Shown here piece by piece: positions 27,692 through 35,353 of a DNA stretch of 64,000 bases (the stretch's first letter is position 1; each line of letters starts with the position of its first letter). A model generated the notes under the pieces. That model was not told where the DNA came from, did no database searches, and worked only from the letters and a program-made list of their open reading frames with translations. The position numbers and the translations under genes were made by a program. The stretch is from Lentilactobacillus buchneri. Its GTDB lineage: Bacteria > Bacillota > Bacilli > Lactobacillales > Lactobacillaceae. The stretch is taken from assembly GCF_018314255.1 (NCBI RefSeq), contig NZ_CP073066.1, positions 248,001-312,000 on the forward strand. The letters run 5' to 3'.

Positions 27692-27811
27692 ATTGTGTCA
27701 ATATCCTCCCCGGAGATTTGTTATATAATTAGTTTATATTCTATCATTTTTCCGATTATTAACAAAAAATAATCTTGCAATTCGCATGAAACAAAGTCTA
27801 AAGGAGCTGCT

Positions 27812-28567
27812 ATGAATAACCAAAGTCCCACCCAACCAGTTGATATCTTGGGCATCCCTTTTGAAAATACCACCGAAAAGGATTTCCAAGCAATTTTACA
27901 TAACGTCATCAATCAACACCAAAATACGTTTGTCGTCACCGCCAATCCGGAGATCGTCATGTATGCCAAGGCGAATCCCGATTACGAAAAACTCATTACG
28001 ACCGCTGACTACATCGTTCCTGACGGTATTGGCATTATCATGGGTGCCAAGATGCTCAAAACGCCGCTCAAAGAACGGGTGACCGGATATGATCTCTTTG
28101 TCCATCTACTGGAATGGGGAAACGCCAACCAAAAATCGGCGTACTTTGTCGGCGCTCAGCCGGCAGTGATTCGCAAGCTCAAAAAAGTCGTCCAGGAAAA
28201 TTATCCGTTTCTAACGATTGCCGGCACCCACGACGGCTATTTTGGCGATGATCGCAACATTGTCCACGATATCAAACGGACCCAGCCGGATATGGTCTTT
28301 GTTGCAACCGGTTATCCCAAGCAGGAAGCCTTTATCAATAAGAACCGCCGGGCTGCCGACGCCCTTTGGATTGGAATTGGCGGTTCATTTGACGTCTTAG
28401 CCGGAACTGTCAAACGAGCACCCAAAGCATGGCAGAAAATGCATTTGGAGTGGTTGTACCGGGTCGTCAAGGAACCCAGTCGCTTTGGCAGGCTGATGGT
28501 GCTGCCAAAATATTTGTGGCAGATCGTTAAACAAAAATATTCACGAAAATCCGGGAGGGCTCAATGA
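27812..28567 (+). CDS. tagA: WecG/TagA/CpsF-family glycosyltransferase
   Basis: 251 aa, GT26 family. In wall teichoic acid synthesis TagA adds N-acetylmannosamine to lipid-linked GlcNAc at the cytoplasmic face. Motifs: TANPEIVM near 46, the DGIGIIMGAK segment with the catalytic-region Asp near 70, YFVGAQPAVI, and the GIGGSFDVLAGTVKRAPKAWQ motif. AAGGAG precedes the ATG. Its stop overlaps the start of the next gene. Together with the LCP gene it points to wall-polymer synthesis. Confidence 0.92.
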   Translation: MNNQSPTQPVDILGIPFENTTEKDFQAILHNVINQHQNTFVVTANPEIVMYAKANPDYEKLITTADYIVPDGIGIIMGAKMLKTPLKERVTGYDLFVHLLEWGNANQKSAYFVGAQPAVIRKLKKVVQENYPFLTIAGTHDGYFGDDRNIVHDIKRTQPDMVFVATGYPKQEAFINKNRRAADALWIGIGGSFDVLAGTVKRAPKAWQKMHLEWLYRVVKEPSRFGRLMVLPKYLWQIVKQKYSRKSGRAQ

Positions 28568-28926
28568 AGAAAGTTTCACCGAAGTTTTGGACCTATTTTC
28601 TAATTATTTATGTCGGCGTTGGCATCATTGTTAATTTGCTCCATCATCAGGCGGCCATTCAAGACACCCAGTACGGTATGCTGGGAATCTTTGCGCTGGC
28701 TTATGTCACCAGTTATCTGCGGATGCCCAGATTTAACTTCTATGTGATTTACTTTGTGCTGTGGATGGTGATTCTTCGTCAAATTGGCGGTTATCGTGAT
28801 TGGACGTCTTGGATTATCTTCGCGTTTATGTCTGCTGTGATGGCCTGGGTCACCGATTGGATTCGATCCGGCTACGCTCAGCGGTATGATCAGCCAAAGA
28901 AGAAAAATCAGAAAAAACAATCATAG
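28564..28926 (+). CDS. Small integral membrane protein, unknown function
   Basis: 120 aa, not recognised. Four hydrophobic segments (about 9-27, 38-54, 57-76, 84-100) and a basic C-terminal tail (KKKNQKKQS). ATGA overlap with the glycosyltransferase gene makes translational coupling likely, so a role in wall-polymer export or synthesis is possible but only positional inference. Confidence 0.8.
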   Translation: MKKVSPKFWTYFLIIYVGVGIIVNLLHHQAAIQDTQYGMLGIFALAYVTSYLRMPRFNFYVIYFVLWMVILRQIGGYRDWTSWIIFAFMSAVMAWVTDWIRSGYAQRYDQPKKKNQKKQS

Positions 28927-28933
28927 GACGATA

Positions 28934-28968
28934 AAACCAGGCCAACAAATGTGATGGCCTGGTTTTTT
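28934..28968 (+). terminator. Terminator after the tagA operon
   Basis: AACCAGGCCA and TGGCCTGGTT form a 10-bp stem followed by TTTTTTGTG, eight bp past the stop codon. Confidence 0.9.
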
Positions 28969-28989
28969 GTGTGAAAAGTTTTTGTGTTG

Positions 28990-29126
28990 CTGGATTGATT
29001 TCTTGGAGGACGGCTCCGACGACCCAGATGCTCACTTCTAAGGGGACTGGGATTCAAATCCCTCAAAACCGGGATTTAAATCCCAGTCCCCTTAGAAAAC
29101 GCATCTCCCGGGTCTCGTCGCCCACT
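28990..29126. repeat. Palindromic element C (two-stem extragenic repeat)
   Basis: Inner palindrome TTCTAAGGGGACTGGGATT/AATCCCAGTCCCCTTAGAA with an additional AAATCCC/GGGATTT pairing around TCAAAACC. Outer arms GACGGCTCCGACGACCCAGA and, at 29101-29125, the complementary CTCCCGGGTCTCGTCGCCC. Same layout as A and B. It sits between the tagA-operon terminator and the 3' end of the GntR gene. Confidence 0.8.
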
Positions 29127-29829
29127 ACTCTTTTTCCGAATAAAATTCAAACCGATCACCCACATATTGGGTGCGGACATACTCGAACGGGCGACCGTCT
29201 TGGAGTGAAGTAATCTGTCTGAGTCTCAAAATGGCGTCGCCCCGTTTGATGTTCAGATATTCAGCAATCCGCTCCGATGCCAGCATCGCCGACACCGTCT
29301 GCTGGGCCTTGCCGATTTGCAGGTTCTTCTTTTGCTCCAGGGTTCGATAAAGCGAACTGGTTACTTCGGATTTTTCCAAGCCCTCGACAATATTTTCAGG
29401 CACCGTGGCGACTTCAAAGCAAATCGGAATGTCGTCGCCATAACGGATTCGTTCCATCCGTAAAACCGCTTGTTCCTGACTGATGTGCAATTTTTCCATC
29501 TCGCTCAAAGATGGTTCCATCGTGTGATACGAAATTGTTTTGCTGGAAGGCTTTTTCCCCTGAGCCAGCATCAGATCGGTGAAGCCGGTAACCCCAGACA
29601 TTTTCTCCTGCACTTTCTGATTGGACACAAACGTTCCCGAACCGACTCGACGCTCTAAAATACCTTCGTCCACCAGGGTTTGAATGGCTTGACGCAACGT
29701 CATCCGACTCACACCAAAGTCGGTCGATAACTCACGCTCAGAGGGAATGCGATCACCAATTTTCCACCTATTTGCTTCAATGTTTCGTTTAATCTCATTA
29801 TGAATTTGAATATAAATTGGTAAACCCAC
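29125..29829 (-). CDS. GntR/HutC-family transcriptional regulator (NagR/YvoA-like)
   Basis: About 234 aa. N-terminal winged helix-turn-helix (IPSERELSTDFGVSRMTLRQ, about 30-50) and a C-terminal UTRA ligand domain (ERIRYGDDIPICFEVATVP and, later, RQITSLQDGRPFEYVRTQY). I chose the GTG at 29829, nine bases after GGGAG; the upstream TTG touches that site. Directly downstream of nagA, so it probably senses an amino-sugar phosphate and controls amino-sugar use. Confidence 0.9.
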   Translation of the reverse strand: MGLPIYIQIHNEIKRNIEANRWKIGDRIPSERELSTDFGVSRMTLRQAIQTLVDEGILERRVGSGTFVSNQKVQEKMSGVTGFTDLMLAQGKKPSSKTISYHTMEPSLSEMEKLHISQEQAVLRMERIRYGDDIPICFEVATVPENIVEGLEKSEVTSSLYRTLEQKKNLQIGKAQQTVSAMLASERIAEYLNIKRGDAILRLRQITSLQDGRPFEYVRTQYVGDRFEFYSEKE

Positions 29830-29843
29830 TGATACCAACTCCC

Positions 29844-30977
29844 TTAGTTTTTATTCACTAATTTGCCATAACTATACGTTGCCATAAGGTCTAGGTGATT
29901 GTCAAACAAATTTAGATCGGCATCATACCCATTCTCAATGAATCCTTTGCCTTTCAGGTGAAATTCCTCCGCCTGATTGGTCGAGGTCATTTTGACGGCT
30001 GAAGCAATTGAACAATCGGTAAATTGAATAATATTTTTAAAAGCGTCCGCATACTTGAGAACCGATCCTGCTAAATGCCCATTAGCCAGGGTTGCCCCTC
30101 CCCGAAAAACATTGACCGGTTGGCCGCCAAGCTGATACATGCCATCCGGCCGCCCTTTGGCTTCCATGGAATCAGTGATCAGTTCCAGCCGATCCGGACC
30201 GATCGTTTGATAAGCAATTTGTACCGCTTCAGGCACCACATGGAACCCATCACAAATCAACTCCACTTTGGCTTGAGAAAGCATCGCATACCCCACCACA
30301 CCGATTTCTCGCTGATGGAGACCTCGCTGGGCGTTAAATAAATGGGTAACGTGCGGTGGCCGAGCTTGATTAAGCAACTGATAGGTTGCATCAGAGTGGC
30401 CAACTGCCATTTGAATCCCTTGTTCTTGACAATAACTGACGGCTCTTGGGTCAACGCGCATTTCCGGAGCGTAGGTCAAAATTTTGACCAGCCCACCCGA
30501 GAGAATATTCCACCTGGCAATTTTATCAACGTCAAGCTTTTGAATCTTTTCCGTCGGCTGGGCGCCGTGGTACTTGGGTGAAATAAACGGTCCTTCAAGA
30601 TGAATACCTAAAATTCGCGGGTTGGTTTCAGCCGCCATTTTAATCGTCTGCATGCTCTTAGCAATGGCATCGGCACTTTGAGTCATGGTAGTCAAGAAAA
30701 CGCCGGTAACCCCCTCGTTAGCCATCAGGTTGACGATTCGGCTAATCACTTGAGGATCCAAATTCATGGAATCTGCACCATAACCACCATGTGTATGCAC
30801 ATCAATGAAGCCAGGGACAATTGTGCGTTGAGAAGCATCGATGATCCGATCACTTGACTGCGGTTTAAAACTGGTTGTAGGGCCAACGTTGAGAATTGTT
30901 TGACCAAATCTGAGGTAGCCGTCTTGGATAATTCGTTTGCCTGTATAGATCTTTGCATGAATTAATACTGTTGACAT
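29844..30977 (-). CDS. nagA: N-acetylglucosamine-6-phosphate deacetylase
   Basis: 377-aa amidohydrolase that deacetylates GlcNAc-6-P to glucosamine-6-P, feeding wall synthesis or glycolysis. Metal-binding motifs: PGFIDVHTHGGYGADSM near 55-70, the Glu in HLEGPFIS near 125, VGHSDATY near 195 with the metal His, HLFNAQRG near 215, and the catalytic Asp in ITDSMEAKG near 275. GGAG precedes the ATG. It follows proC by 18 bp and precedes the GntR gene by 14 bp, so a proC-nagA-gntR operon is likely. Confidence 0.95.
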   Translation of the reverse strand: MSTVLIHAKIYTGKRIIQDGYLRFGQTILNVGPTTSFKPQSSDRIIDASQRTIVPGFIDVHTHGGYGADSMNLDPQVISRIVNLMANEGVTGVFLTTMTQSADAIAKSMQTIKMAAETNPRILGIHLEGPFISPKYHGAQPTEKIQKLDVDKIARWNILSGGLVKILTYAPEMRVDPRAVSYCQEQGIQMAVGHSDATYQLLNQARPPHVTHLFNAQRGLHQREIGVVGYAMLSQAKVELICDGFHVVPEAVQIAYQTIGPDRLELITDSMEAKGRPDGMYQLGGQPVNVFRGGATLANGHLAGSVLKYADAFKNIIQFTDCSIASAVKMTSTNQAEEFHLKGKGFIENGYDADLNLFDNHLDLMATYSYGKLVNKN

Positions 30978-30995
30978 ATCTGCTCCACAAGTCGA

Positions 30996-31793
30996 CTAAT
31001 GGTTACCGGTTGACTTGGCAATCGTCGCGTCAATTCCCTTGATGACAGAAGGTAGGAATCCAGCCTCTTCCATCGCCAGAATGCCGGCGATAGTATCACC
31101 ACCTGGCGAACTGACTTTATCAATCATTTCAGCTGGCGATTTCTTGGATGCCATCAATGAGTGCGCAGAGCCAAGAGTTGTTTGGGCCGCAATTTGGGTG
31201 GCCATTTCTTTGGTGAAGCCATACTTGACCCCGGCCCGGCTGAGACTATCGATAAAGAAGTCAACATACGCTACCGCACTACCGGAAATGGCGCTGAATA
31301 CCGAAAATTGGCTTTCTTTAAGCTCTAGCACACTTCCAGTTGCTTGATATAGCGAGATGGCTTGAGCTTTTCGATCCCCGGTTAAGTTCTCGTTGGCCGC
31401 AACCGCGGTCATCCCCTGACCGAATTCAGAGTTGATATTTGGCAGACTGCGAAGAATTGGCAGGTTGTAATCGGTCAACTCTTCTAATCGATCCAGCGAA
31501 ACCCCTGAAACAATTGAGATCAACGTCTTCTTGGCTGACAGTTCACCACGGATTTCCGCCACCACATCGGTGACAACGGCTGGTACCACTGCCAAAACCA
31601 CCAGATCACTGCCGTCAACAACCGCCGTGTTCGATTCTTTCGGGGTCAGGCCATATTGAGCCGCATATTTTTCGTAATGATCTTGGTGAGCACTGTGTAC
31701 CAAAATGTCTTGAGCAGGAACAAATTCTGCCTTCAGCAGTCCTTGAATGATCGCTTGAGCCATTGCCCCAACGCCAATAAAACCAATTTTCAT
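30996..31793 (-). CDS. proC: Pyrroline-5-carboxylate reductase
   Basis: 265-aa NAD(P)H-dependent enzyme, the last step of proline synthesis. Rossmann motif IGFIGVGAMAQAIIQGL at residues 3-19; the family signature near the C-terminus is present (MIDKVSSPGGDTIAGILAMEE). AGGAGG precedes the ATG. A possible promoter on the minus strand is TTGCAA, 17 bp, TATTGT just upstream. It is the last host gene before prophage 1. Confidence 0.95.
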   Translation of the reverse strand: MKIGFIGVGAMAQAIIQGLLKAEFVPAQDILVHSAHQDHYEKYAAQYGLTPKESNTAVVDGSDLVVLAVVPAVVTDVVAEIRGELSAKKTLISIVSGVSLDRLEELTDYNLPILRSLPNINSEFGQGMTAVAANENLTGDRKAQAISLYQATGSVLELKESQFSVFSAISGSAVAYVDFFIDSLSRAGVKYGFTKEMATQIAAQTTLGSAHSLMASKKSPAEMIDKVSSPGGDTIAGILAMEEAGFLPSVIKGIDATIAKSTGNH

Positions 31794-31898
31794 AAGCTAC
31801 CTCCTGAATTTACAATCGGACTATTCCAATTCTTCTAACACTGACAATAGCGGAAAATGCAAAATTTTGCAATATCAAAATGGTCGATCGTTGAAAAT

Positions 31899-31940
31899 AC
31901 AAAAAAACGCCCGCGACGAGTTCCTTTCGTCACAGACGTT
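31899..31940 (-). terminator. Original terminator of the tRNA-Gln transcript, left outside the prophage
   Basis: AACGTCTGTGACGA and TCGTCGCGGGCGTT pair (14-bp stem with wobble, 31906-31919 with 31927-31940) and are followed on the minus strand by a T-run. It lies six bp beyond the attL core. It was presumably adjacent to tRNA-Gln before integration. Confidence 0.75.
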
Positions 31941-31945
31941 TAGTA

Positions 31946-31965
31946 ATTGGGCTAGCTGGGTTCGA
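31946..31965. repeat. attL: attL core of prophage 1 (20 bp of tRNA-Gln 3' end)
   Basis: ATTGGGCTAGCTGGGTTCGA, identical to 41524-41543, which is the 3' end and T-loop of the intact tRNA-Gln gene. Beyond these 20 bp the two flanks differ. Confidence 0.93.
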
Positions 31966-32020
31966 GTCTAAATTGTCAATCAGTTAATATGACAAGGTTT
32001 TGTTAGTGAAAGTATTGATT

Positions 32021-32040
32021 GAATACCATACTGAATACCA
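32021..32040 (+). repeat. Integrase arm-type repeats, left side
   Basis: GAATACCA at 32021-32028 and 32033-32040, 12 bp apart, 55 bp inside the attL core. The same pair with the same spacing and orientation occurs at 41405-41424 on the attR side, the pattern of tyrosine-recombinase arm sites. Confidence 0.65.
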
Positions 32041-32094
32041 AAATATTTTGATTTCTGGGACGGATTTTTACATAGAAGATTTAAGAAGTATACC

Positions 32095-32127
32095 AATAAA
32101 AAGGCGTCCAATGTGGGCGCTTTTTCA
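32095..32127 (-). terminator. Terminator after the HTH cargo gene
   Basis: AAAAAGCGCCC and GGACGCCTTTTT pair on the minus strand, ending in T's, about five bp past the stop codon. Confidence 0.75.
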
Positions 32128-32131
32128 TTAT

Positions 32132-32842
32132 TTATAACTGATGGCTTGCTAGGCTCATTATGCCTGGAATTGGCTCAAGAGTTAAAATAAGACAATTTGA
32201 ATAATCTGGATTAGAAGTATTAGCATATAAAAAGGCTGTCATCGTGCGATGCAACACTGTCTCATTATCTTCTTCAAGTTTATCACCGTAAATTGTTTTG
32301 TGTACTTTTAAATATGTTCTTAGTTTTTCAATAATGGGCAGCATTTCCTCCGAATTGATAAAAGACATTTGAGCATAATCCACATAAAACGGTTGTATTG
32401 GAATTGGAAAATTTTTGTCTGCATATATTTGATTCTGCAACGTATCATACTTATTCCAATATTTATTCACCAAATGATTCAATACAGAATTATATGAAGG
32501 AATCTTAATCTCAATGGGATATTCTCTATCAGCAACTTCCCCAGTATCTGTTAGCGTCCTTACTTCCCGTATGGAAACTACCCAATGCTGTTTTGGATCG
32601 TCATTAATGACTGATAATAACATGGTTTTATCTTCTTCATCCCAAAATACTTGTTCCGGTTTATGAATTTCCAAATAATAATGATTTAATTTTTCACCAG
32701 TTTCCTGTGATAAGTTTTTTATTGATCGTTTACCATTTCTAATATTTATAATTGTGGATGAGCTAACTCCAGTTTTCTTTTCTATCTCGTAGGCACTAAT
32801 GGACTTATCAGCAATTAACATCTTTATGTTTTGGTTTATCAA
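32132..32842 (-). CDS. HTH-domain protein of unknown function, prophage cargo next to attL
   Basis: 236 aa. Residues ~1-65 look like an XRE-type helix-turn-helix (SISAYEIEKKTGVSSSTIINI). The remaining ~170 residues match no family I recognise; they are mixed alpha/beta in appearance, with no membrane segment and no cysteine cluster. I chose the TTG at 32842, eight bases after AAGGAG. The gene has its own near-consensus promoter with an inverted repeat and its own terminator, and lies between the lysis genes and attL, where temperate phages often carry defence or superinfection-exclusion genes. Its function as such is only a hypothesis. Confidence 0.8.
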   Translation of the reverse strand: MINQNIKMLIADKSISAYEIEKKTGVSSSTIINIRNGKRSIKNLSQETGEKLNHYYLEIHKPEQVFWDEEDKTMLLSVINDDPKQHWVVSIREVRTLTDTGEVADREYPIEIKIPSYNSVLNHLVNKYWNKYDTLQNQIYADKNFPIPIQPFYVDYAQMSFINSEEMLPIIEKLRTYLKVHKTIYGDKLEEDNETVLHRTMTAFLYANTSNPDYSNCLILTLEPIPGIMSLASHQL

Positions 32843-32864
32843 TATTACATCTCCTTTTAAATAC

Positions 32865-32892
32865 ATTATATGACATCCTACATATATGTCAA
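32865..32892 (-). promoter_or_regulatory. Strong promoter with overlapping palindromic operator
   Basis: Minus strand: TTGACA (32887-32892), 16 bp, TATAAT (32865-32870), both perfect consensus hexamers. The inverted repeat TGACAT-9-ATGTCA (32871-32891) fills the spacer and overlaps the -35, so a bound repressor would block polymerase. The HTH protein encoded just downstream is the obvious candidate ligand. Confidence 0.8.
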
Positions 32893-32910
32893 CTTACATA
32901 TAGAAATAAC

Positions 32911-32943
32911 AAAAAAAGCCCCACCCGAAATTAATCGAGTGAG
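32911..32943 (-). terminator. Terminator after prophage 1 endolysin
   Basis: GCCTCACTCG and CGGGTGGGGC (10-bp stem with wobble pairs) followed by TTTTTTTGTT on the minus strand. It ends the late transcript. Confidence 0.8.
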
Positions 32944-32951
32944 GCAAAAGT

Positions 32952-33917
32952 TTATTCTACGTACTTATTGATAAGTTTGTTCCCAGAAATGTACATGCCA
33001 TTTCCTAATTGTAACCGTGATGTGTGGCCGTACTTAACAACTTTCACAACATCAAACTTTGTACCTTTAGAAAATCCGTCAACCTTTTGTTTAAAGGCTA
33101 AATCTTTGTATCTGTATGTTCCACGCACAGACTGCACAGTTTTGACTTTGCCAGATGGTGTGTAGTAAAGATTGTTTACAAAGTCTTTATTTGCGGTAAC
33201 CCACAGACCATTTGTTAATTGGAATCTCTTGTTTTTTAAATCTTTAGTGCTTAACTGCGTCTTTGGTGGATAAGTCTTGGAAACATTTTTTCCAGTTCCA
33301 ACATCTTTAATGTCTTTATAGGCTTTAACTGCTGCTTGGGTATAAATCCAATGTGGGCGCCAGGTGAAGTAACTTGCTTTCTTTGGTGTAGAAGTACTCC
33401 CCACCCCATTCTTTAAGTCTTTAGCAAACTGCGCTTTGCTAACACCCCACTTAGATAAATACCCGTATGGATCCACATGATCGCCACCGAAATTATTAGT
33501 AACCCACAGATGTGATTTAATACCATTACCAGAACCATCAAGAGTGAGTGGAATATTGTACTTGTTTGCATAGTATCGAATAAGCCAAATATAACGTGTA
33601 TACGACTCTCGGAATCGTGACTGTGAATTAACATGGGCTAATTCTACTTGCATTGGACTGTATGGATTAGCGTTCAAAGCACCCCAAGCCACATAACCCG
33701 GTTCACCAACCTGATAAATTGCTGTGTCATCCACAATAAAATGGGTGTATGCATTATTCCAGTGTTGCTTCATATAAGAAGCTTCATTCTTAGCCGAATT
33801 AGCTCCCTTGTTATTATCATTCCCCGTATCGTGGACGATAATATACTTTTTAGCCGCTAATCGACTGTCGCCTTGTCCCGCTGAAAGTGCGTAATTGCGA
33901 TTAATTTTATAACCCAT
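32952..33917 (-). CDS. Endolysin: N-acetylmuramoyl-L-alanine amidase with C-terminal wall-binding repeats
   Basis: 321 aa. The N-terminal ~175 residues are an amidase_2 (PGRP-like) domain: YIIVHDTGND carries the first zinc His, AYTHFIVDD the region of the active site, and HLWVTNNFGGDHVDPYGYL the later His and Asp. It cuts between muramic acid and L-alanine. The C-terminus has two related ~60-residue repeats (RFQLTNGLWVTANKDFV; RLQLGNGMYISGNKLIN), probably SH3-like wall-binding modules. I chose the ATG at 33917 behind AAGGAGG. It overlaps the holin gene by 11 bp. No signal peptide, so holin-dependent. Confidence 0.92.
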   Translation of the reverse strand: MGYKINRNYALSAGQGDSRLAAKKYIIVHDTGNDNNKGANSAKNEASYMKQHWNNAYTHFIVDDTAIYQVGEPGYVAWGALNANPYSPMQVELAHVNSQSRFRESYTRYIWLIRYYANKYNIPLTLDGSGNGIKSHLWVTNNFGGDHVDPYGYLSKWGVSKAQFAKDLKNGVGSTSTPKKASYFTWRPHWIYTQAAVKAYKDIKDVGTGKNVSKTYPPKTQLSTKDLKNKRFQLTNGLWVTANKDFVNNLYYTPSGKVKTVQSVRGTYRYKDLAFKQKVDGFSKGTKFDVVKVVKYGHTSRLQLGNGMYISGNKLINKYVE

Positions 33918-34203
33918 TGTTTTTATCCTCCTTATTTGTTGAGAATCCCTTAAAACCGTCAAAAAGCCCGCTGGTAAAGCCACCAATTAACAACCCCAGG
34001 ACAGCACTTGACAAATAATGACTGTCGGCATTGATGATGGCAGCCAATAATCCCGCGAACACACCAACAATCATAGATATCCACGGCAGCCACTTGTTGT
34101 TTAACACGGTCGTTTTTAAAGCCTGAGTTATACAAAAAACGACTGCAAAGATTAATGACATTTCTGCAGTCGTTCCCAAATTTAATTGTTGAATAAAATC
34201 CAT
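33907..34203 (-). CDS. Phage holin
   Basis: 98 aa. Three hydrophobic segments (about 15-33, 41-60, 65-85) and a charged C-terminus (NKEDKNNGL), the layout of small class I/II holins that pore the membrane and release the endolysin. GGAGG precedes the ATG; nine bp after the XhlA-like gene and overlapping the endolysin start. Confidence 0.85.
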   Translation of the reverse strand: MDFIQQLNLGTTAEMSLIFAVVFCITQALKTTVLNNKWLPWISMIVGVFAGLLAAIINADSHYLSSAVLGLLIGGFTSGLFDGFKGFSTNKEDKNNGL

Positions 34204-34212
34204 AACATCCTC

Positions 34213-34530
34213 CTAATGAATAAAGTGCATTAACTGTTGTAGAATCAAATAAATCACGGAACTTGAACCAATCGCAATAGTTACCACCTTCCACAGGTTT
34301 TGACGATTGATAACTTCCATCTCGTTTTTATGAGTTTCATTTTTTTCGTTTCCACGAATGACAGCTTCTAAAATTCGAGTATTCTGTTCTCGTAAATACT
34401 TATTACTTTCATCAACACTCTTTAAAGTGTCAGTCATTTTATTGTTGAGATCAGTAATGCGTCTTTCATGGTCTGATAATTCTTTGCCATGTTTCAGTAA
34501 CATTTGATGATCCTCATCGCTTAATGGCAA
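34213..34530 (-). CDS. XhlA-like (haemolysin XhlA family) lysis accessory protein
   Basis: About 105 aa: a long charged coiled-coil (from DEDHQMLLKHGKELSDHERR to about residue 80) and one C-terminal membrane helix (VVTIAIGSSSVIYLILQQL). In PBSX, XhlA works with the holin and amidase in lysis. The exact start is uncertain: a TTG at 34530 (LPLSDEDHQM) fits a GGGA site ten bases upstream; earlier codons overlap the terminator of the preceding gene and are unlikely. Confidence 0.75.
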   Translation of the reverse strand: MPLSDEDHQMLLKHGKELSDHERRITDLNNKMTDTLKSVDESNKYLREQNTRILEAVIRGNEKNETHKNEMEVINRQNLWKVVTIAIGSSSVIYLILQQLMHFIH

Positions 34531-34560
34531 CGGTCTCACTTCCCTTCTATTTCTGTGCAA

Positions 34561-34590
34561 AAGAAAAGCCATCTATTTTCATAGACAGCT
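34561..34590 (-). terminator. Terminator after the PNPOx cargo gene
   Basis: AGCTGTCTAT and ATAGATGGCT pair around GAAA and are followed by TTTTCTTTT on the minus strand. Confidence 0.8.
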
Positions 34591-34619
34591 AATTTGTATA
34601 TATTGTTATGCTGATAATG

Positions 34620-35015
34620 TTAACTGATTTGTGTGCCCGCTTCTAAAGTATTATCCAACTTAAAGATGTGTTCCACATCAATAATGACCACTGCTGCACG
34701 TGGAAAACGGTCAAAAATTTTCGGGGGTAAATACTTTTTAGATACGGAATCATTTTCATAAATCCGAGCTGTTCCTTCAAATCGAAAGCCCTTCTGAGCC
34801 TCTCTATCAGCCACTGCTACTGCCGCATAGTTGTTTTGCTGCAAGTTGTGATAGGCATGTCGAAAGGTATGCTCAAAATACAAAAGATGTGAATCGTCCA
34901 GTACATGCAATGATCCCTTGGGGCCAACCTTGGGCACTCCATGCTCATCTGCAGTTGCCAGAAATGGTAATTGCTTACCAATCATTTCTTTCATACTTTC
35001 AGATAAAATAGCCAT
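34620..35015 (-). CDS. Pyridoxamine 5'-phosphate oxidase-fold flavoprotein, prophage cargo
   Basis: 131 aa. The split-barrel FMN-binding family pattern is visible: an early helix (SESMKEMIGKQLPFLATAD), then GVPKVGPKGSLHVLDD, HAYHNLQQNNYAAVAVAD and GFRFEGTARIYE. Such proteins bind FMN or related cofactors and may act as reductases or in stress responses. I chose the ATG at 35015 because AAAAGGAG lies upstream. It has its own TTGACA promoter and its own terminator, inside the late gene block of the prophage, so it is an independently expressed cargo gene (moron). Confidence 0.85.
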   Translation of the reverse strand: MAILSESMKEMIGKQLPFLATADEHGVPKVGPKGSLHVLDDSHLLYFEHTFRHAYHNLQQNNYAAVAVADREAQKGFRFEGTARIYENDSVSKKYLPPKIFDRFPRAAVVIIDVEHIFKLDNTLEAGTQIS

Positions 35016-35058
35016 TTGATAAGTCTCCTTTTCCATATAAGAATTATTGCGTACTCCC

Positions 35059-35088
35059 AGTGTATTTGCGAAGTGTAAACTGTGTCAA
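35059..35088 (-). promoter_or_regulatory. Promoter of the PNPOx cargo gene
   Basis: Minus strand TTGACA (35083-35088), 18 bp, TACACT (35059-35064), about 45 bp upstream of the start codon. Confidence 0.7.
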
Positions 35089-35160
35089 GCATTTAACCTA
35101 ATACTCGTTTACAGCAGCAATTGCTTCTAAAACTTATCTGATTCAAAACTGTATTCAGCA

Positions 35161-35190
35161 AAACAAAAGCACCTATCCGTAGATAGATGC
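35161..35190 (-). terminator. Terminator of the prophage 1 tail transcript
   Basis: GCATCTATC and GATAGGTGC pair around TACG on the minus strand and are followed by TTTTGTTTT. Confidence 0.8.
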
Positions 35191-35274
35191 ATTTTCATAT
35201 ACTTTTAGGGGATATATGAAAAAGTATGAATATATCTAGAGGTATATATTCTGGGGGAATATACACTTGAGGGG
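35191..35274 (-). ncRNA. Hairpin series with CCCC loops (candidate 3'-end small RNA), prophage 1
   Basis: On the minus strand, after the tail-fibre gene and before the terminator: TTCATATA-[TCCCCTAAAAG]-TATATGAA (35194-35220), GAATATATA-[CCTCTAG]-ATATATTC (35228-35251), and GTATATTC-[CCCCA]-GAATATATAC (35242-35264), the last two mutually exclusive. Each loop exposes C-rich sequence complementary to Shine-Dalgarno motifs. The remaining part of the 317-bp gap holds only the PNPOx promoter and a tail-transcript terminator. Function is inferred. Confidence 0.45.
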
Positions 35275-35353
35275 TATGAATAACAACAGTGAATGCGCTG
35301 TTATCCACGTGAAATATTATAGCATAATTTTAGCAAAAAAATTAAACTAAAAA

